From positions 3,782,001 through 3,846,000 of the forward strand of contig OZ241902.1 in assembly GCA_965203605.1 (NCBI GenBank): 64,000 nucleotides of DNA. Reading direction: 5' to 3'. The notes below the pieces were generated by a model. The model had not been told where the DNA came from, did not search any database, and saw nothing but the letters and a program-made list of their open reading frames with translations. This document shows positions 54,141-62,701 of the stretch, piece by piece. The stretch's first letter is position 1. Each line of letters begins with the position of its first letter. Both the position numbers and the translations under genes were made by a program. This DNA is from JAPOUP01 sp965203605. GTDB taxonomy: Bacteria > Pseudomonadota > Alphaproteobacteria > Rhodobacterales > Rhodobacteraceae.

Positions 54141-54595
54141 TGTCGAAGGGGAAGCGAAAGAAGTCGGTCGCCCGGCTATACGCGTTGCAGGCACTCTTTC
54201 AGATGGAGGCGTGCGGACAGAGCGTCGATGCCGTATGCCAAGAGTTCGAGGAATTCAGGATCGACACTGACCTGAATGGCTTTGGCCTCGATGCTGCAGA
54301 CGTGAAGCTGTTCCGCGCACTGACCCAGAGCGCCGTAAACCATCAGCCACAGATCGACCAGATGGCAAATCGAGCGCTGGCGAAGGAATGGCCAATTGAC
54401 AGGATTGATCCGACGCTGAGGGCGCTGTTTCGGGCGGCAGGGGCGGAGTTGATTGCAATCGGGACGGCACCCCGAGTGGTGATTAGCGAATTCATAGATG
54501 TCGCCAAGGCGTTCTTTCCGGAAGGCAAGGAACCGAAGTTCGTTAACGCCGTCCTTGACCACATGGCACGGGAAGCGAATCCGGAAGCCTTTTGA
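54140..54595 (+). CDS. nusB: Transcription antitermination factor NusB
   Basis: The 151-residue helical protein has SVARLYALQALFQMEACGQS, WPIDRIDPTLRALFRAAGAE and VVISEFIDVAKAFFPEG, all standard NusB segments. It binds rRNA boxA with NusE and prevents early termination. The pairing of ribH and nusB with overlap is common in proteobacteria. A short stem (TTGAGT..ACTCAA, 54592-54609) overlaps the stop codon and may help termination, although no T-run follows. Confidence 0.94.
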   Translation: MSKGKRKKSVARLYALQALFQMEACGQSVDAVCQEFEEFRIDTDLNGFGLDAADVKLFRALTQSAVNHQPQIDQMANRALAKEWPIDRIDPTLRALFRAAGAELIAIGTAPRVVISEFIDVAKAFFPEGKEPKFVNAVLDHMAREANPEAF

Positions 54596-55084
54596 GTTCG
54601 GGGACTCAAGACGAGACACCCGGTCCGGTGCCAGATTCGGCGGGTTTGCCCTGGCCGGAACGAAAGTCCGACAGACCTGTGCTCAATTCGTGGTGGAAGG
54701 CGATGAGCGGCGGGACCGCGAACGACCGTAGTGGGTTTGAATTCCCGAGGACCTGGATTTACAGGTGGGCGCCGGGTAACGGGGCCAAGACCCCGACAGA
54801 GCCAGCTCCCTCGGCATTGAGTAAGGCCACTGGAATTGGACCACATACGGGAAGAGCAGAACCCGCCGTTGCCCTTGGATAGATCACTCGGCTCAAGAGG
54901 GCAAGAGCCGCCGCGGTGGTCGGCGGTCGAGCCCACAAACATCGTTGGTGCAGCTTCGATATCTGAAAGTGAGGAAAGGAATGACCACTGATCAGCAAAC
55001 TATGAACTGCGCCTTTCCAAGCGCCAGCCGCGTCGTCCTCGAAGACGAAGTGAACCAGGGTACCGCACTTGAATGTCAGAAGTG
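54596..55084. other. Gene-free stretch between nusB and the hsdR relic
   Basis: About 490 bp. A TTG-initiated frame overlapping the nusB stop (54592-54882) shows no known domain. From about 54985 the minus strand may still contain heavily eroded hsdR sequence (a stretch reading CGTLVHFVFEDDAAGAW), but this is too weak to include firmly. Confidence 0.35.
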
Positions 55085-55535
55085 GGAAGGTCGTTGAATA
55101 ACAGCATGATGTCGAGGCGATTGCATGCTTTTCGCTTTATTCGACTTCCTTAATCACGATCAGGATATTGACCCCGTAATTGGCCACGCGTTGGCATTCG
55201 AGTGTGCTTGCAGGCCGGAAGTAGCACGGCGCGAACTTGATACTTGGCACAATCTTGATGCCGTAGCGTAGCACATCGAGTGGGTCGCATGGCTTGAGTT
55301 ACTTCTCAAGTTGGGTGCAGAGAGTTTCCCTAGTAGATGCAGTGTAGTTGGTAGAAAGCTCCTCCCACTCGTTCGGTTGGGTCTCCTACACGAAGCATGG
55401 GACAAGTGCCTTATCCAAGGCGAGCGTCTGGTCATAGTCGGAATCAGGTTCGCGTAGATGATATGCCCCTTATTGGACCAGCTGATCCATGAGGTGATCT
55501 TGCAGGACTTGTTCCCTGTGAAGTTTGTTCGGCGC
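55085..55535 (-). pseudogene. hsdR: Relic of type I restriction enzyme subunit HsdR (N-terminal part)
   Basis: Reading the minus strand through stops gives NKLHREQVLQDHLMDQLVQ, DYDQTLALDKALVPCFV, TQPNEWEELSTNYT, DVLRYGIKIVPSIKFAPCYF and GVNILIVIKEVE; after a frame change comes RLDIMLLFNDLP. These are successive segments of the HsdR N-terminal nuclease region. At least four in-frame stop codons and one frameshift destroy the gene, and nothing after this N-terminal part is recognisable. No hsdM or hsdS is in the window. It lies 5 bp downstream of the DUF262 gene, in the same orientation. Confidence 0.8.
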
Positions 55536-55539
55536 GCTG

Positions 55540-57771
55540 TTATGCATCCACCACCTTCCTGAACCAAAGGAGTGCTGCCTCGCCTTCTTTCCTTGTGATT
55601 TCGTCGACTGTCCTGCTATGGCGGATACCGTTTCTGAGTTCTGCAAGCTGCCCAAAGCGGGCGAATAGCGCTTCCTTGTTGCAAAACCGCGCTTGGAATC
55701 GATCCCAGGTTGACTTTGCAGAAATGATGTCTTGGAGTTCACGAAGGTCGCAATACTCAAGCTTGCCATCAAGCTTTGTGTATCGGTCGGTGTCAAAGGC
55801 TGGGTTTTTCTTGGCCGCTCGTTGAATGCGATCCTCTATCTTGTCCTTCACATGTTGCGGCAACAAATCCGCATCTTGTCCAAGTGCATTGGCCACCGAC
55901 TTTCGAAGGACAAGTTCCACACTTTCGATGTCGGCATCCAGCTCTCGGAGACGGGGAGACAAATCGAGACGTTCTTTGATCAGCAGACTTTCGATCGCTT
56001 CAAGAAGTGTCCGCTGCCGCTCGATGACAAAGTCGTCGAAATCCCTTGGCGAAAACGGATCGCGAAACAATATTTCGAACGCTTTCGGTGAGATAAAGTG
56101 GCTCTCCAGGATCTTTCGGACACGCTTTTCCCCGTTTTTCGCTATCAATTCTGGAAGGTATGCGTTGGGTAGCATACCACCAATCACCTTTCGGTTTGTA
56201 TCACCGGTCAGCGGGGATCGATTTAGGATTGTATGTACCGCGTTGCCCGGCAGATTCCTTGCACCCCACGAGGCTGGGACGATGTGGTGGTCATCAAGGT
56301 CGTCATGTTGGGGGATGTTGCCGGTGATCCAGTCTCGCGCACCTTGGATAACAAAGAGGTTGAATATGCCGTTGTAAACGGATGTTCCGCGCTTGGTCTC
56401 TTTACGCAAGTCCAATCCCTTGAAGCGATTTTCAAATTCCTGGATGAATATTGGTTCAGATGCAACGCCATCAATCCAGTCGCGCAGTTCAAGGAAATCG
56501 CGTGCACTCGTGGATTCAACCGCTCCAGAGTACCTGTTCAAGAACACCGAAGCCCAATACCAATGCCTGATCTTGCGTTGAGCATCAAGTTTGGCTTCCG
56601 GTGGCGACGCCTTCACGTGTTCTTGAAGTGCCGCGAATACCGGAAGGATTGAGACATATGGTAGATAACGTGCGGAAATGGAGCCGAACTCTTGCGGGTG
56701 CCGAATCATCTTGATTGCGGATTCCAATGCCGAAACGGCAGCATTCCATAGTTTTTCAAAGTCTGAGATGTTCGGGACGAGAACCTCCTTCCGGCGGGTG
56801 CCGTCAGGATCGCGAACGGGTTTTTCCTGACCCGGAAGCAAGAAATAAAGGTACTTTGGCGAACAATAGGCTTGGCGCAAGATCGACATCACCTGGAGGA
56901 TGTAGACGTTCATCTTTTCGCTTTCCGGGAAAGCGAGGCGTTCCGATGCATCGCGCCACATATGTTTGAGTTGAAGGCCCTTTGGCTTCAACAGCGCATT
57001 CACGAGATCGAAGACATCGAGGCGTACGCCACGGCTGTTTATCTGGGTGAAGATGTCACAAACCTTGTCGACTGCAAGGTCGCGGTCGAGCTCAATGTAG
57101 GAAATTTGATATTGCTCGACGATGCTGCGCAGGTGATCACCGAACGCCTTTGCATTCTGTGCATAGACACGTGACAGGTCAGCGGCATACTGATCTCCCT
57201 GGCTATCGGCATCCTGGGCGGCATCGGTCCAGAACTTCTCATATCCTTGAACCCAATTCGGCATTTCCCAACCACCTGTGCCGACAACTGACAGTGGGAA
57301 CACGTGCGATCTGTACTGCATATCCTTGTCAGCGAGTAGCCTTTCGAAGCGCCGGGACAACCAGTCATAATGGAATGCCTGATCATATTCCTCGTTCATG
57401 AACTTCTCGACGTTCAGATAGTAGACTGCACGGTTCGTCCGGTTGGGCAACGGCACGTCCGGTGCCAGAAACGCGTAGTAAAGAGCGGTCAAACGCTGCT
57501 GACCATCAAGGACGATGTACTCTTCGCTGCCGTTACCGTCGAAGCCGTAGATTGGCTCGCAGGAAAGTGCTTCAAAGTTTTCCTGCTTTCCTTTCCAGAG
57601 CAACAGGCTACCGACATAGTAATCGAGGAAGATCGAGCGCATGAGTTCGCGGATATCCCAAGGCTTCCATTCAAATTCGCGCTGGAAGTCCGGGATGACA
57701 TAACGGCCTTCGCGCAGCCTGCAGATCAGGGTGTTGAGGCTTATATGATCTGGTTTCTGTGCGTCCTTCAT
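55540..57771 (-). CDS. DUF262-HNH-HEPN protein (GmrSD-like nuclease architecture), candidate defence effector
   Basis: The 743-residue protein begins with a DUF262/ParB-like nucleotidase domain (VIPDFQREFEWK near residue 25; YIVLDGQQRLTAL near 85). In the middle is an HNH/DUF1524-type nuclease motif (DDHHIVPASW at about 493-502, with following Asn and NRSPLTGDTNRKVIGG). The C-terminal 130 residues are helical and look like a Swt1-type HEPN domain, ending in AELRNGIRHSRTVDE with the Rx4H ribonuclease motif (Arg713, His718). GmrSD-family DUF262/HNH enzymes restrict modified DNA. It overlaps the upstream TIR-like gene by four bases, so both are coupled. No lesion is visible. The target is unknown. 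Confidence 0.85.
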   Translation of the reverse strand: MKDAQKPDHISLNTLICRLREGRYVIPDFQREFEWKPWDIRELMRSIFLDYYVGSLLLWKGKQENFEALSCEPIYGFDGNGSEEYIVLDGQQRLTALYYAFLAPDVPLPNRTNRAVYYLNVEKFMNEEYDQAFHYDWLSRRFERLLADKDMQYRSHVFPLSVVGTGGWEMPNWVQGYEKFWTDAAQDADSQGDQYAADLSRVYAQNAKAFGDHLRSIVEQYQISYIELDRDLAVDKVCDIFTQINSRGVRLDVFDLVNALLKPKGLQLKHMWRDASERLAFPESEKMNVYILQVMSILRQAYCSPKYLYFLLPGQEKPVRDPDGTRRKEVLVPNISDFEKLWNAAVSALESAIKMIRHPQEFGSISARYLPYVSILPVFAALQEHVKASPPEAKLDAQRKIRHWYWASVFLNRYSGAVESTSARDFLELRDWIDGVASEPIFIQEFENRFKGLDLRKETKRGTSVYNGIFNLFVIQGARDWITGNIPQHDDLDDHHIVPASWGARNLPGNAVHTILNRSPLTGDTNRKVIGGMLPNAYLPELIAKNGEKRVRKILESHFISPKAFEILFRDPFSPRDFDDFVIERQRTLLEAIESLLIKERLDLSPRLRELDADIESVELVLRKSVANALGQDADLLPQHVKDKIEDRIQRAAKKNPAFDTDRYTKLDGKLEYCDLRELQDIISAKSTWDRFQARFCNKEALFARFGQLAELRNGIRHSRTVDEITRKEGEAALLWFRKVVDA

Positions 57772-58412
57772 GCAGAAGCCTCTGCGATCTGTTTCGGATC
57801 GATTGTGAAACCTGCTCCCTGAAGGCGCTGTGCCAGCTTTGGTACGATTTCACGTATATGATCATTGAACTCAATGTAGACAATGCCTCCCGCATCGGAT
57901 GGCATCTCTAGTGCGCCTTTCTTGAGGATCACCATCTTGTTGCGGCCCAATGCCGCCATGACCATTCCCATCTCTAGAATAACATTTTGGCGTGCGCGCG
58001 GCTGCTTTTCAGTTTCGCCGTCTACCTTCGAATAGCCGAAGTCATCTGGTGTTAGCAGGACAATCCCAAAAGCGGCTTCTCGATAGATATTCTGTTCCAG
58101 CGCTTCGATGATGGTCTTGCTCTCACCATCAGCATTTTGGAGAATGAATGGCTGCAACTTGAAACGCCTAAGCACCAACTCCAGTTGGTCGCGTGCGTCT
58201 CGATCATGACCATGCACGACAAAGATCTTTGCTTCCTCCGTAGCAGCAATGGCTGTAGCAGGTGCTTGATCTTCGAGTGCCGTAGACAGCGTTGTTCTAA
58301 AATGATCCCGGTTCTTACCTTGGAATTGCAGTGTCCCTTTGGCGGGCCACCAGTTCAGGACTTCACCGGTATTTCCTCTAAATGAGTGTTGATTGCCGTT
58401 GTCGTTTGCCAA
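57768..58412 (-). CDS. TIR-like (CAP12/PF10137-type) nucleotide-binding protein, candidate defence component
   Basis: The 214-residue protein has AKIFVVHGHDRDARDQLELV (residues 61-80), SKTIIEALEQN, FGIVLLTPDDFGYSK (115-129) and RARQNVILEMGMVMAALGR (139-157). This is the TIR-like fold of predicted nucleotide-binding proteins; Glu147 is the likely catalytic glutamate of an NAD+-cleaving site. A short N-terminal segment (TGEVLNWWPAKGTLQFQGK) may be a small nucleic-acid-binding element. It is the first gene of a two-gene operon with the DUF262-HNH-HEPN protein. Both genes are intact while the neighbouring hsdR is not. Confidence 0.85.
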   Translation of the reverse strand: MANDNGNQHSFRGNTGEVLNWWPAKGTLQFQGKNRDHFRTTLSTALEDQAPATAIAATEEAKIFVVHGHDRDARDQLELVLRRFKLQPFILQNADGESKTIIEALEQNIYREAAFGIVLLTPDDFGYSKVDGETEKQPRARQNVILEMGMVMAALGRNKMVILKKGALEMPSDAGGIVYIEFNDHIREIVPKLAQRLQGAGFTIDPKQIAEASA

Positions 58413-59044
58413 CCACTTGCCCTAGAAGCCACATGAATCCACTGCTGCCGTCAATTCCTCAATTTCACCATGAAACTTGTCCATGCCCGCAATGCCTCTT
58501 CCAATCCCTACTTCCACTCCTTCGAAGTGCAACAGCGGCTGGATTCCTGACTCCCAGACACCGGCGACTCTGGCCTTGGGACGACTGGAGTTCCTTCATA
58601 TGGGAGGGTATCCGCGTTCTCCGGGCAGCGCAACGCCCCCGGTGGAGACGGACGCGGGTACGTAATCGGGTCTGCCCAGTTCTCAATTCCGCGCCGGTGA
58701 CCGCACGGAGGTCCATCCCTTTCGGCAGGCACTTCCGCGCCAAACCGTCGTCCGATCATGGACCGGCCGCCGGGCGATTGCCAGATCCGGAAGACCGCTT
58801 TCCCCGTCGCGGGTATCTGGCATCTTTTTTCACGGGTCAAGTAGCGATGACTCTCGGGCATGGCAGTCTCCCGTGTTTCGTTACGGGGACTGTCGCTGCC
58901 TCCTAGTCGATAGGCACCATCCCGCGCTCGGAAGCCCGGTCAACACCGCCTCTAGTGTTTCACTTCAGGGTGAAACGGGAATCCTAAAATGCGTGCTCGC
59001 TGCCATCAACGATCTCGCAGACTGTTTCGCGGATGGTTGCGCCT
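58413..59044. other. Stretch without genes upstream of the TIR-like operon, with one repeat copy
   Basis: About 630 bp with several overlapping frames (58382-58906, 58508-58861 minus) and no domain resemblance. It contains copy C of the dispersed repeat (58561-58640). The TIR/DUF262 operon promoter (minus strand) is expected near 58420-58500, but is not clear. Confidence 0.35.
58561..58640 (+). repeat. Dispersed intergenic repeat, copy C
   Basis: Reads CCGGCGACTCTGGCC near the start and GTATCCGCGTTCTCCGGGCA then GCGCAACGCCCCC at the end (core 58608-58639). It shares the 32-bp core with copies at 11511-11542 and 27557-27588, with two to four differences between copies. It is in the gap upstream of the TIR-like operon. 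Confidence 0.6.
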
Positions 59045-59145
59045 TTTCAACCAGTCGAACTCTCGCTTTCGATCGGTCGGCAGGGAGATTTCAATCGGTC
59101 GCTCCTTGACTTTCAATCGGTCGCCATTGTACTTTCAATCGGTCG
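59045..59145 (+). repeat. Array of five 13-bp direct repeats at exact 22-bp period upstream of the second DUF4143 ATPase
   Basis: The consensus is TTTCRATCGGTCG. Copies lie at 59045-59057 (two mismatches), 59067-59079, 59089-59101, 59111-59123 and 59133-59145. The four spacers are each 9 bp and share no sequence. The last copy ends 21 bp before the ATPase start codon at 59167. Iteron- or operator-like binding sites are the likely reading; the short spacers exclude a CRISPR array. Confidence 0.88.
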
Positions 59146-59362
59146 GTCGGAAAAGATGCCCGGAAAATGTACCCGAGATTTGTCAAGACAAGAATACAGG
59201 AGGCACTCTCTGATACCCGCGTGGTTCTAATCTCGGGCCCTCGCCAGTCCGGCAAAACGACGCTTGCAACGGACATCGCATCCGACAGGATACCCTTTCT
59301 GACCCTGGACGACGCCACCATTCTAAGATCAGCGATTGATGATCCGGTCGGATTTATAAGAG

Positions 59363-59637
59363 CCCAAACCGTCGCGGGGCGGCGGCGCTGTCGCGAAAGT
59401 AAAACGGGAGGGTTGCCCCTCCGCCGCCGCTGGTGTCAACTCGGTGGTGGTCGGGGCAGTCGAGGCCCGTAGTACTTTGGCGTGCACGTCACCCGTATAA
59501 GAGCCTGGCCCGAACCGTGACCGGCGTCTGTCACTGATGGTGCGGGGGTCTCCCCGTGACCTCGTTCAAGAGATTGGGAATGCGCCGTGGTTCTTCCCCG
59601 AACCTGATGGAGCGAGATGGCCGGAGGAGGGAATGAC
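59363..59637 (+). ncRNA. Candidate bridge RNA region in the IS110 left end
   Basis: IS110-group elements encode a guide (bridge) RNA in the non-coding left end. This 275-bp leader has strong inverted repeats (CGGCGGCG near 59378 with CGCCGCCG near 59419; GCGGGG/CCCCGT around 59551-59565). It also holds TATAAGAGCC at 59496-59505, identical to the junction sequence at 59355-59364. RNA boundaries and loops are not established here; this is inference from family knowledge plus visible structure. Confidence 0.45.
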
Positions 59638-61083
59638 ATGCCACGCAAGCGGAAGGGAAAGGGAAGAGGCAGGGCCGGAGGGCTGGAGATCGTGACCCGG
59701 GACTGCGCCGGGATCGATATCGGCAAGGACACACACTATGTCGCGGTCGATGCGGACCGGTTCGCGGAGCCGGTGCGGTCGTTCGGGGCCTTCACGCCGG
59801 ACCTTGAGGAGATGGCGGATTGGCTGTCGTCCTGCGGGGTCGGGAAGGTGGCGATGGAGTCGACCTCGGTGTACTGGATCCCGGTCTTCGAGGTCCTGGA
59901 CCGGGCCGGCTTCGAGGTGATGCTGGTGCCGCCACGGATGACGAAGCAGATCTCGGGGCGCAAGAGCGACGTCCTGGACTGCCAGTGGATCCGGCAGCTC
60001 CTGTCGTACGGGCTCCTGCGGGGGGCCTTCCGTCCCGGCGATGACGTCTGCCCGCTGCGTTCGTACGTGCGTCAGGCGAAGCGGCTGACCGAGGACCGCT
60101 CGCGCTGTGTCCTGCACATGCAGAAGGCGCTGACGGAGATGAACGTGCGCCTCGACTCGGTGATCAGCGACATCACCGGCGCCACCGGCCTGAGGATCCT
60201 GCGGGCGATCGTCGACGGCGAGCGCAGCCCGGCGCGGCTGGCGGCGCTCCGCAACCGGCGGATAAGGGCGGGCGGGGAGAGGATCGCCGACGCGCTTCAG
60301 GGCACCTGGCGCGACGAGCACCTGTTCGCGCTGGAGCAGGCGCTGGAGCGCTTCGATTTCCTCACGCAGCAGATCGGGACCTGCGGGGCGCGGATCGCGG
60401 AGGCGATCGACGGCCTGACGCCGCAGGGGGGTGACGGAGGGTCGGATGGCGGTCCGGCGGATGCGGCCGGGGACGCCCCGGACCCCGTTCGCGCCGCACC
60501 GAAGGCCCGTCGGGGCGCCGCTGGCGGACGGAAAGCGGGGGACAGGGCGATGGCGCAGGCGCTGCGCGGGATGATGGGCGTCGACCTCACCGCCATCCCC
60601 ACCATCGGGGTGGGCACGGCCCTCACCATCGCGGCGGAGGTCGGCCCGGACATGTCGGCCTTCCCCTCGGCGCAGCACTTCAGCTCCTGGCTGGGGCTGG
60701 CGCCGGGAACCCGGATCAGCGGCGGAAAGTCCCTGCCGGGGCGCCCGCCCAAGGTCGTCAACAGGGTCGCGCAGGCCCTGCGCATGGCCGCCATGTCCGC
60801 CCGCAGGAGCCAGACGTTCATCGGCGCCCGGCACCGCGCCCGCCTCGCCCGGAAGGACGCGCCGGTGGCGGTCACCGCGACCGCCCGCGAACTTGCCTGC
60901 CTCGTGTACACACTCGTCACGAACGGGGAGGAATACGTGGAGCGCGGGATGGATGCCTACGAGCGCCGCCGCGTCAACCGAACCGTCACGAACCTCGGCC
61001 GACGGGCCAGACAGCTCGGCTACCAGCTCGTCAGGATCCCCGAAAGCCCGGAATCCGGAAATACCCTGGAATCAGTGGGTTAG
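59638..61083 (+). CDS. IS110-family transposase
   Basis: The 481-residue protein has the N-terminal RuvC-like DEDD domain (CAGIDIGKDTHYVAVD near residue 22; VAMESTSVYWIPVFEVLD near 75; RKSDVLDCQWIRQLLSYG near 110) and the C-terminal Transposase_20 domain with the serine-containing segment (IPTIGVGTALTIAAEVG; FSSWLGLAPGTRISGGKS). It catalyses excision and insertion guided by bridge RNA. ATG 59638 follows GGAGGAGGG; ATG 59617 would add seven residues. The ORF is intact. Confidence 0.9.
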   Translation: MPRKRKGKGRGRAGGLEIVTRDCAGIDIGKDTHYVAVDADRFAEPVRSFGAFTPDLEEMADWLSSCGVGKVAMESTSVYWIPVFEVLDRAGFEVMLVPPRMTKQISGRKSDVLDCQWIRQLLSYGLLRGAFRPGDDVCPLRSYVRQAKRLTEDRSRCVLHMQKALTEMNVRLDSVISDITGATGLRILRAIVDGERSPARLAALRNRRIRAGGERIADALQGTWRDEHLFALEQALERFDFLTQQIGTCGARIAEAIDGLTPQGGDGGSDGGPADAAGDAPDPVRAAPKARRGAAGGRKAGDRAMAQALRGMMGVDLTAIPTIGVGTALTIAAEVGPDMSAFPSAQHFSSWLGLAPGTRISGGKSLPGRPPKVVNRVAQALRMAAMSARRSQTFIGARHRARLARKDAPVAVTATARELACLVYTLVTNGEEYVERGMDAYERRRVNRTVTNLGRRARQLGYQLVRIPESPESGNTLESVG

Positions 61084-62131
61084 GGATGTTTTACTCAAGA
61101 GAGAGAGGGCTGGATCAAGCGGTCATCGATGAGATCCAACGAGCCCCTGACCTCCTGCTCGCGATCAAGAACGTGGTCGATGATGGCAGAACGTCGGGAA
61201 GGTTCCTCCTGACCGGCTCAGCCAATCTGATGACCGTACCCAAAGTAGCGGATTCTCTCGCTGGGCGCATGGAAGTCATCCGCCTTCTTCCCCTATCGCA
61301 GGCAGAGATTGAGAGCAGTAAAGCGCAGTTCATTGACCGAGCTTTCACCGGGGAAAGGCCAACGGTCGATCTGGTGATCATAGGCGACGAACTGATCGAA
61401 CGCGTTCTCTCAGGCGGATATCCTGAGGCACTGGGACGAAAAAAATGGACTCGAAAGCAGGATTGGTACCACAGCTATCTGGAGGCAATCGTTCAGCGGG
61501 ACATTCGAGATGTAGCCCAGATAGAGCAACTCGCCATCATGCCAAGACTACTATCGGTACTCGCTGGACACTCGGGGCGGTTGGTCAACTACTCGGGCAT
61601 TGGCGCCGCTCTCAATCTCAATCATGTGACCACTCGGAAATATGTTGGAGTCTTCGAGAGCCTCTATCTTGTTCACACGCTACAGCCATGGTTCACCAAT
61701 CGGCTAAAGCGGCTGACGAAATCGCCCAAGCTGCATTTCCTTGACGCAGGGTTGCTTGCCGCGATGCGGGACGCGCTGCCTGACGTTGTCGCGAAAGACA
61801 GGACGTCGTTCGGTCCGATTCTTGAGACCTTTGTGTACAGCGAACTTCGCAAAATAGCGTCCTGGAGCGAGCAGCGATGCTCGTTTTCGCACTTCCGTGA
61901 CAAGGACGGGAACGAGGTCGATGTCGTGCTGGAGAATCGACGTGGCGAAGTGGTCGGGATAGAAGTGAAGTCGTCTGCGACCGTTTCCGCGGGTGATTTC
62001 TCCGGCATGCGAAAGCTGGCCGAAGCGTGTGGTGAAAAGTTTGTTCAAGGCATTGTGCTATACGACCACGACCGGGTGGTTCCGTTTGGCGAGAACATGT
62101 TCGCAGCCCCGCTGTCGTGTCTGTGGAGCGG

Positions 62132-62505
62132 GTGAAAGAGGAAAGGACCATTGCCCTTGCGCTGTCGGGGGTGGGTCTCGCGCCATCGCTTTCCACCTTC
62201 GATGTCCGAGTGCACTCAATAGCCGTGGCCTCCCAAGATACATCAAGACAGTTTCATCTGTCTCCGGAGGCAGTGTCATGGCCGCCGCCTACTGCCTCGA
62301 CCCTGATGACTTCAAAGCCTTCGAAAGGCGGATGATCGCCTTCCTGAAGAGCGGTTTGTTCAAGCCAACGGCAAAAACCGCGACCTCCACCTCCATAACC
62401 GGATTGCTATGGGAGATCTCAAAAATCCTGATTTTCAGCCCATACGTCCGGTGGGCTAACACAATGGGTCTCAAAGCTGTCGGTTGCCTGCTTCATCCAA
62501 TTGGA
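62132..62505 (+). pseudogene. Relic of a patatin-like phospholipase
   Basis: One frame reads RTIALALSGVGLAPSLS, resembling the patatin oxyanion loop with Gly-Gly changed to Gly-Val. After a frameshift another reads YIKTVSSVSGGSVMAAAYCL, close to the nucleophile region (normally xGxSxG, here VSGGS), and continues to LLWEISKI. No intact ORF joins them and the rest of the domain is missing. It starts right after the ATPase stop. Confidence 0.65.
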
Positions 62506-62701
62506 ATTGATGTGTGGGGAGGGTACCGGTTTCGCTTTCCTCTGCGTCGGCAATGGTGTGCCCGGAAAGAAAGGGGACGGGGCAAAGGGTTATGACAGGC
62601 ACTCCCTGCGCCCGGTCGGAAGCGCCTATCCTCTGCGGGGGCGGTCGGCCGATCATTGCAGCGACTTGAATTACAATCGATCTCCGTTCATTGCTCACGG
62701 T

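Larger units (their letters stand above)
59363..61107 (+). mobile_element. IS110-family insertion sequence in the DUF4143 ATPase gene
   Basis: Boundaries come from restoring the ATPase frame: host sequence TATAAGAG to 59362 and GGCTGGATC from 61108, with a GAG microhomology at both junctions that leaves one or two bases uncertain. There are no clear terminal inverted repeats, as is usual for IS110. The 275-bp leader upstream of the transposase gene versus 24 bp downstream fits the IS110 group rather than IS1111. The element is very GC-rich. Confidence 0.82.
59167..62135 (+). pseudogene. AAA (AAA_14) ATPase with DUF4143 domain, second copy, split by an IS110-family element
   Basis: 59167-59362 encodes VLISGPRQSGKTTLATDIAS (Walker A) and DDPVGFI; 61108-62135 encodes VIDEIQRAPDLLLAIKN (Walker B), FLLTGSANLMTVPKV, LLPLSQAEIESSKAQFIDRA, the DUF4143 part (VKDIRDVAQ-like segment EAIVQRDIRDVAQIEQLAIM, FLDAGLLAAMRDAL) and a nuclease-like strand pair (NEVDVVLE, VGIEVKSSAT). 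Joining 59362 to 61108 gives an unbroken frame of 408 codons including the stop, so the IS is the only lesion. The first copy at 31674-34394 has the same design. Biological role is unknown. Confidence 0.9.

Noticed and set aside
59045..59145. CRISPR array
   Set aside because: Repeat units are only 13 bp with 9-bp spacers, no cas genes are near, and the array ends right before a start codon; it fits operator or iteron sites better.
59566..60834. 422-residue minus-strand ORF opposite the IS110 transposase
   Set aside because: It is a shadow frame with no domain, produced by high GC; the plus strand has all transposase motifs.
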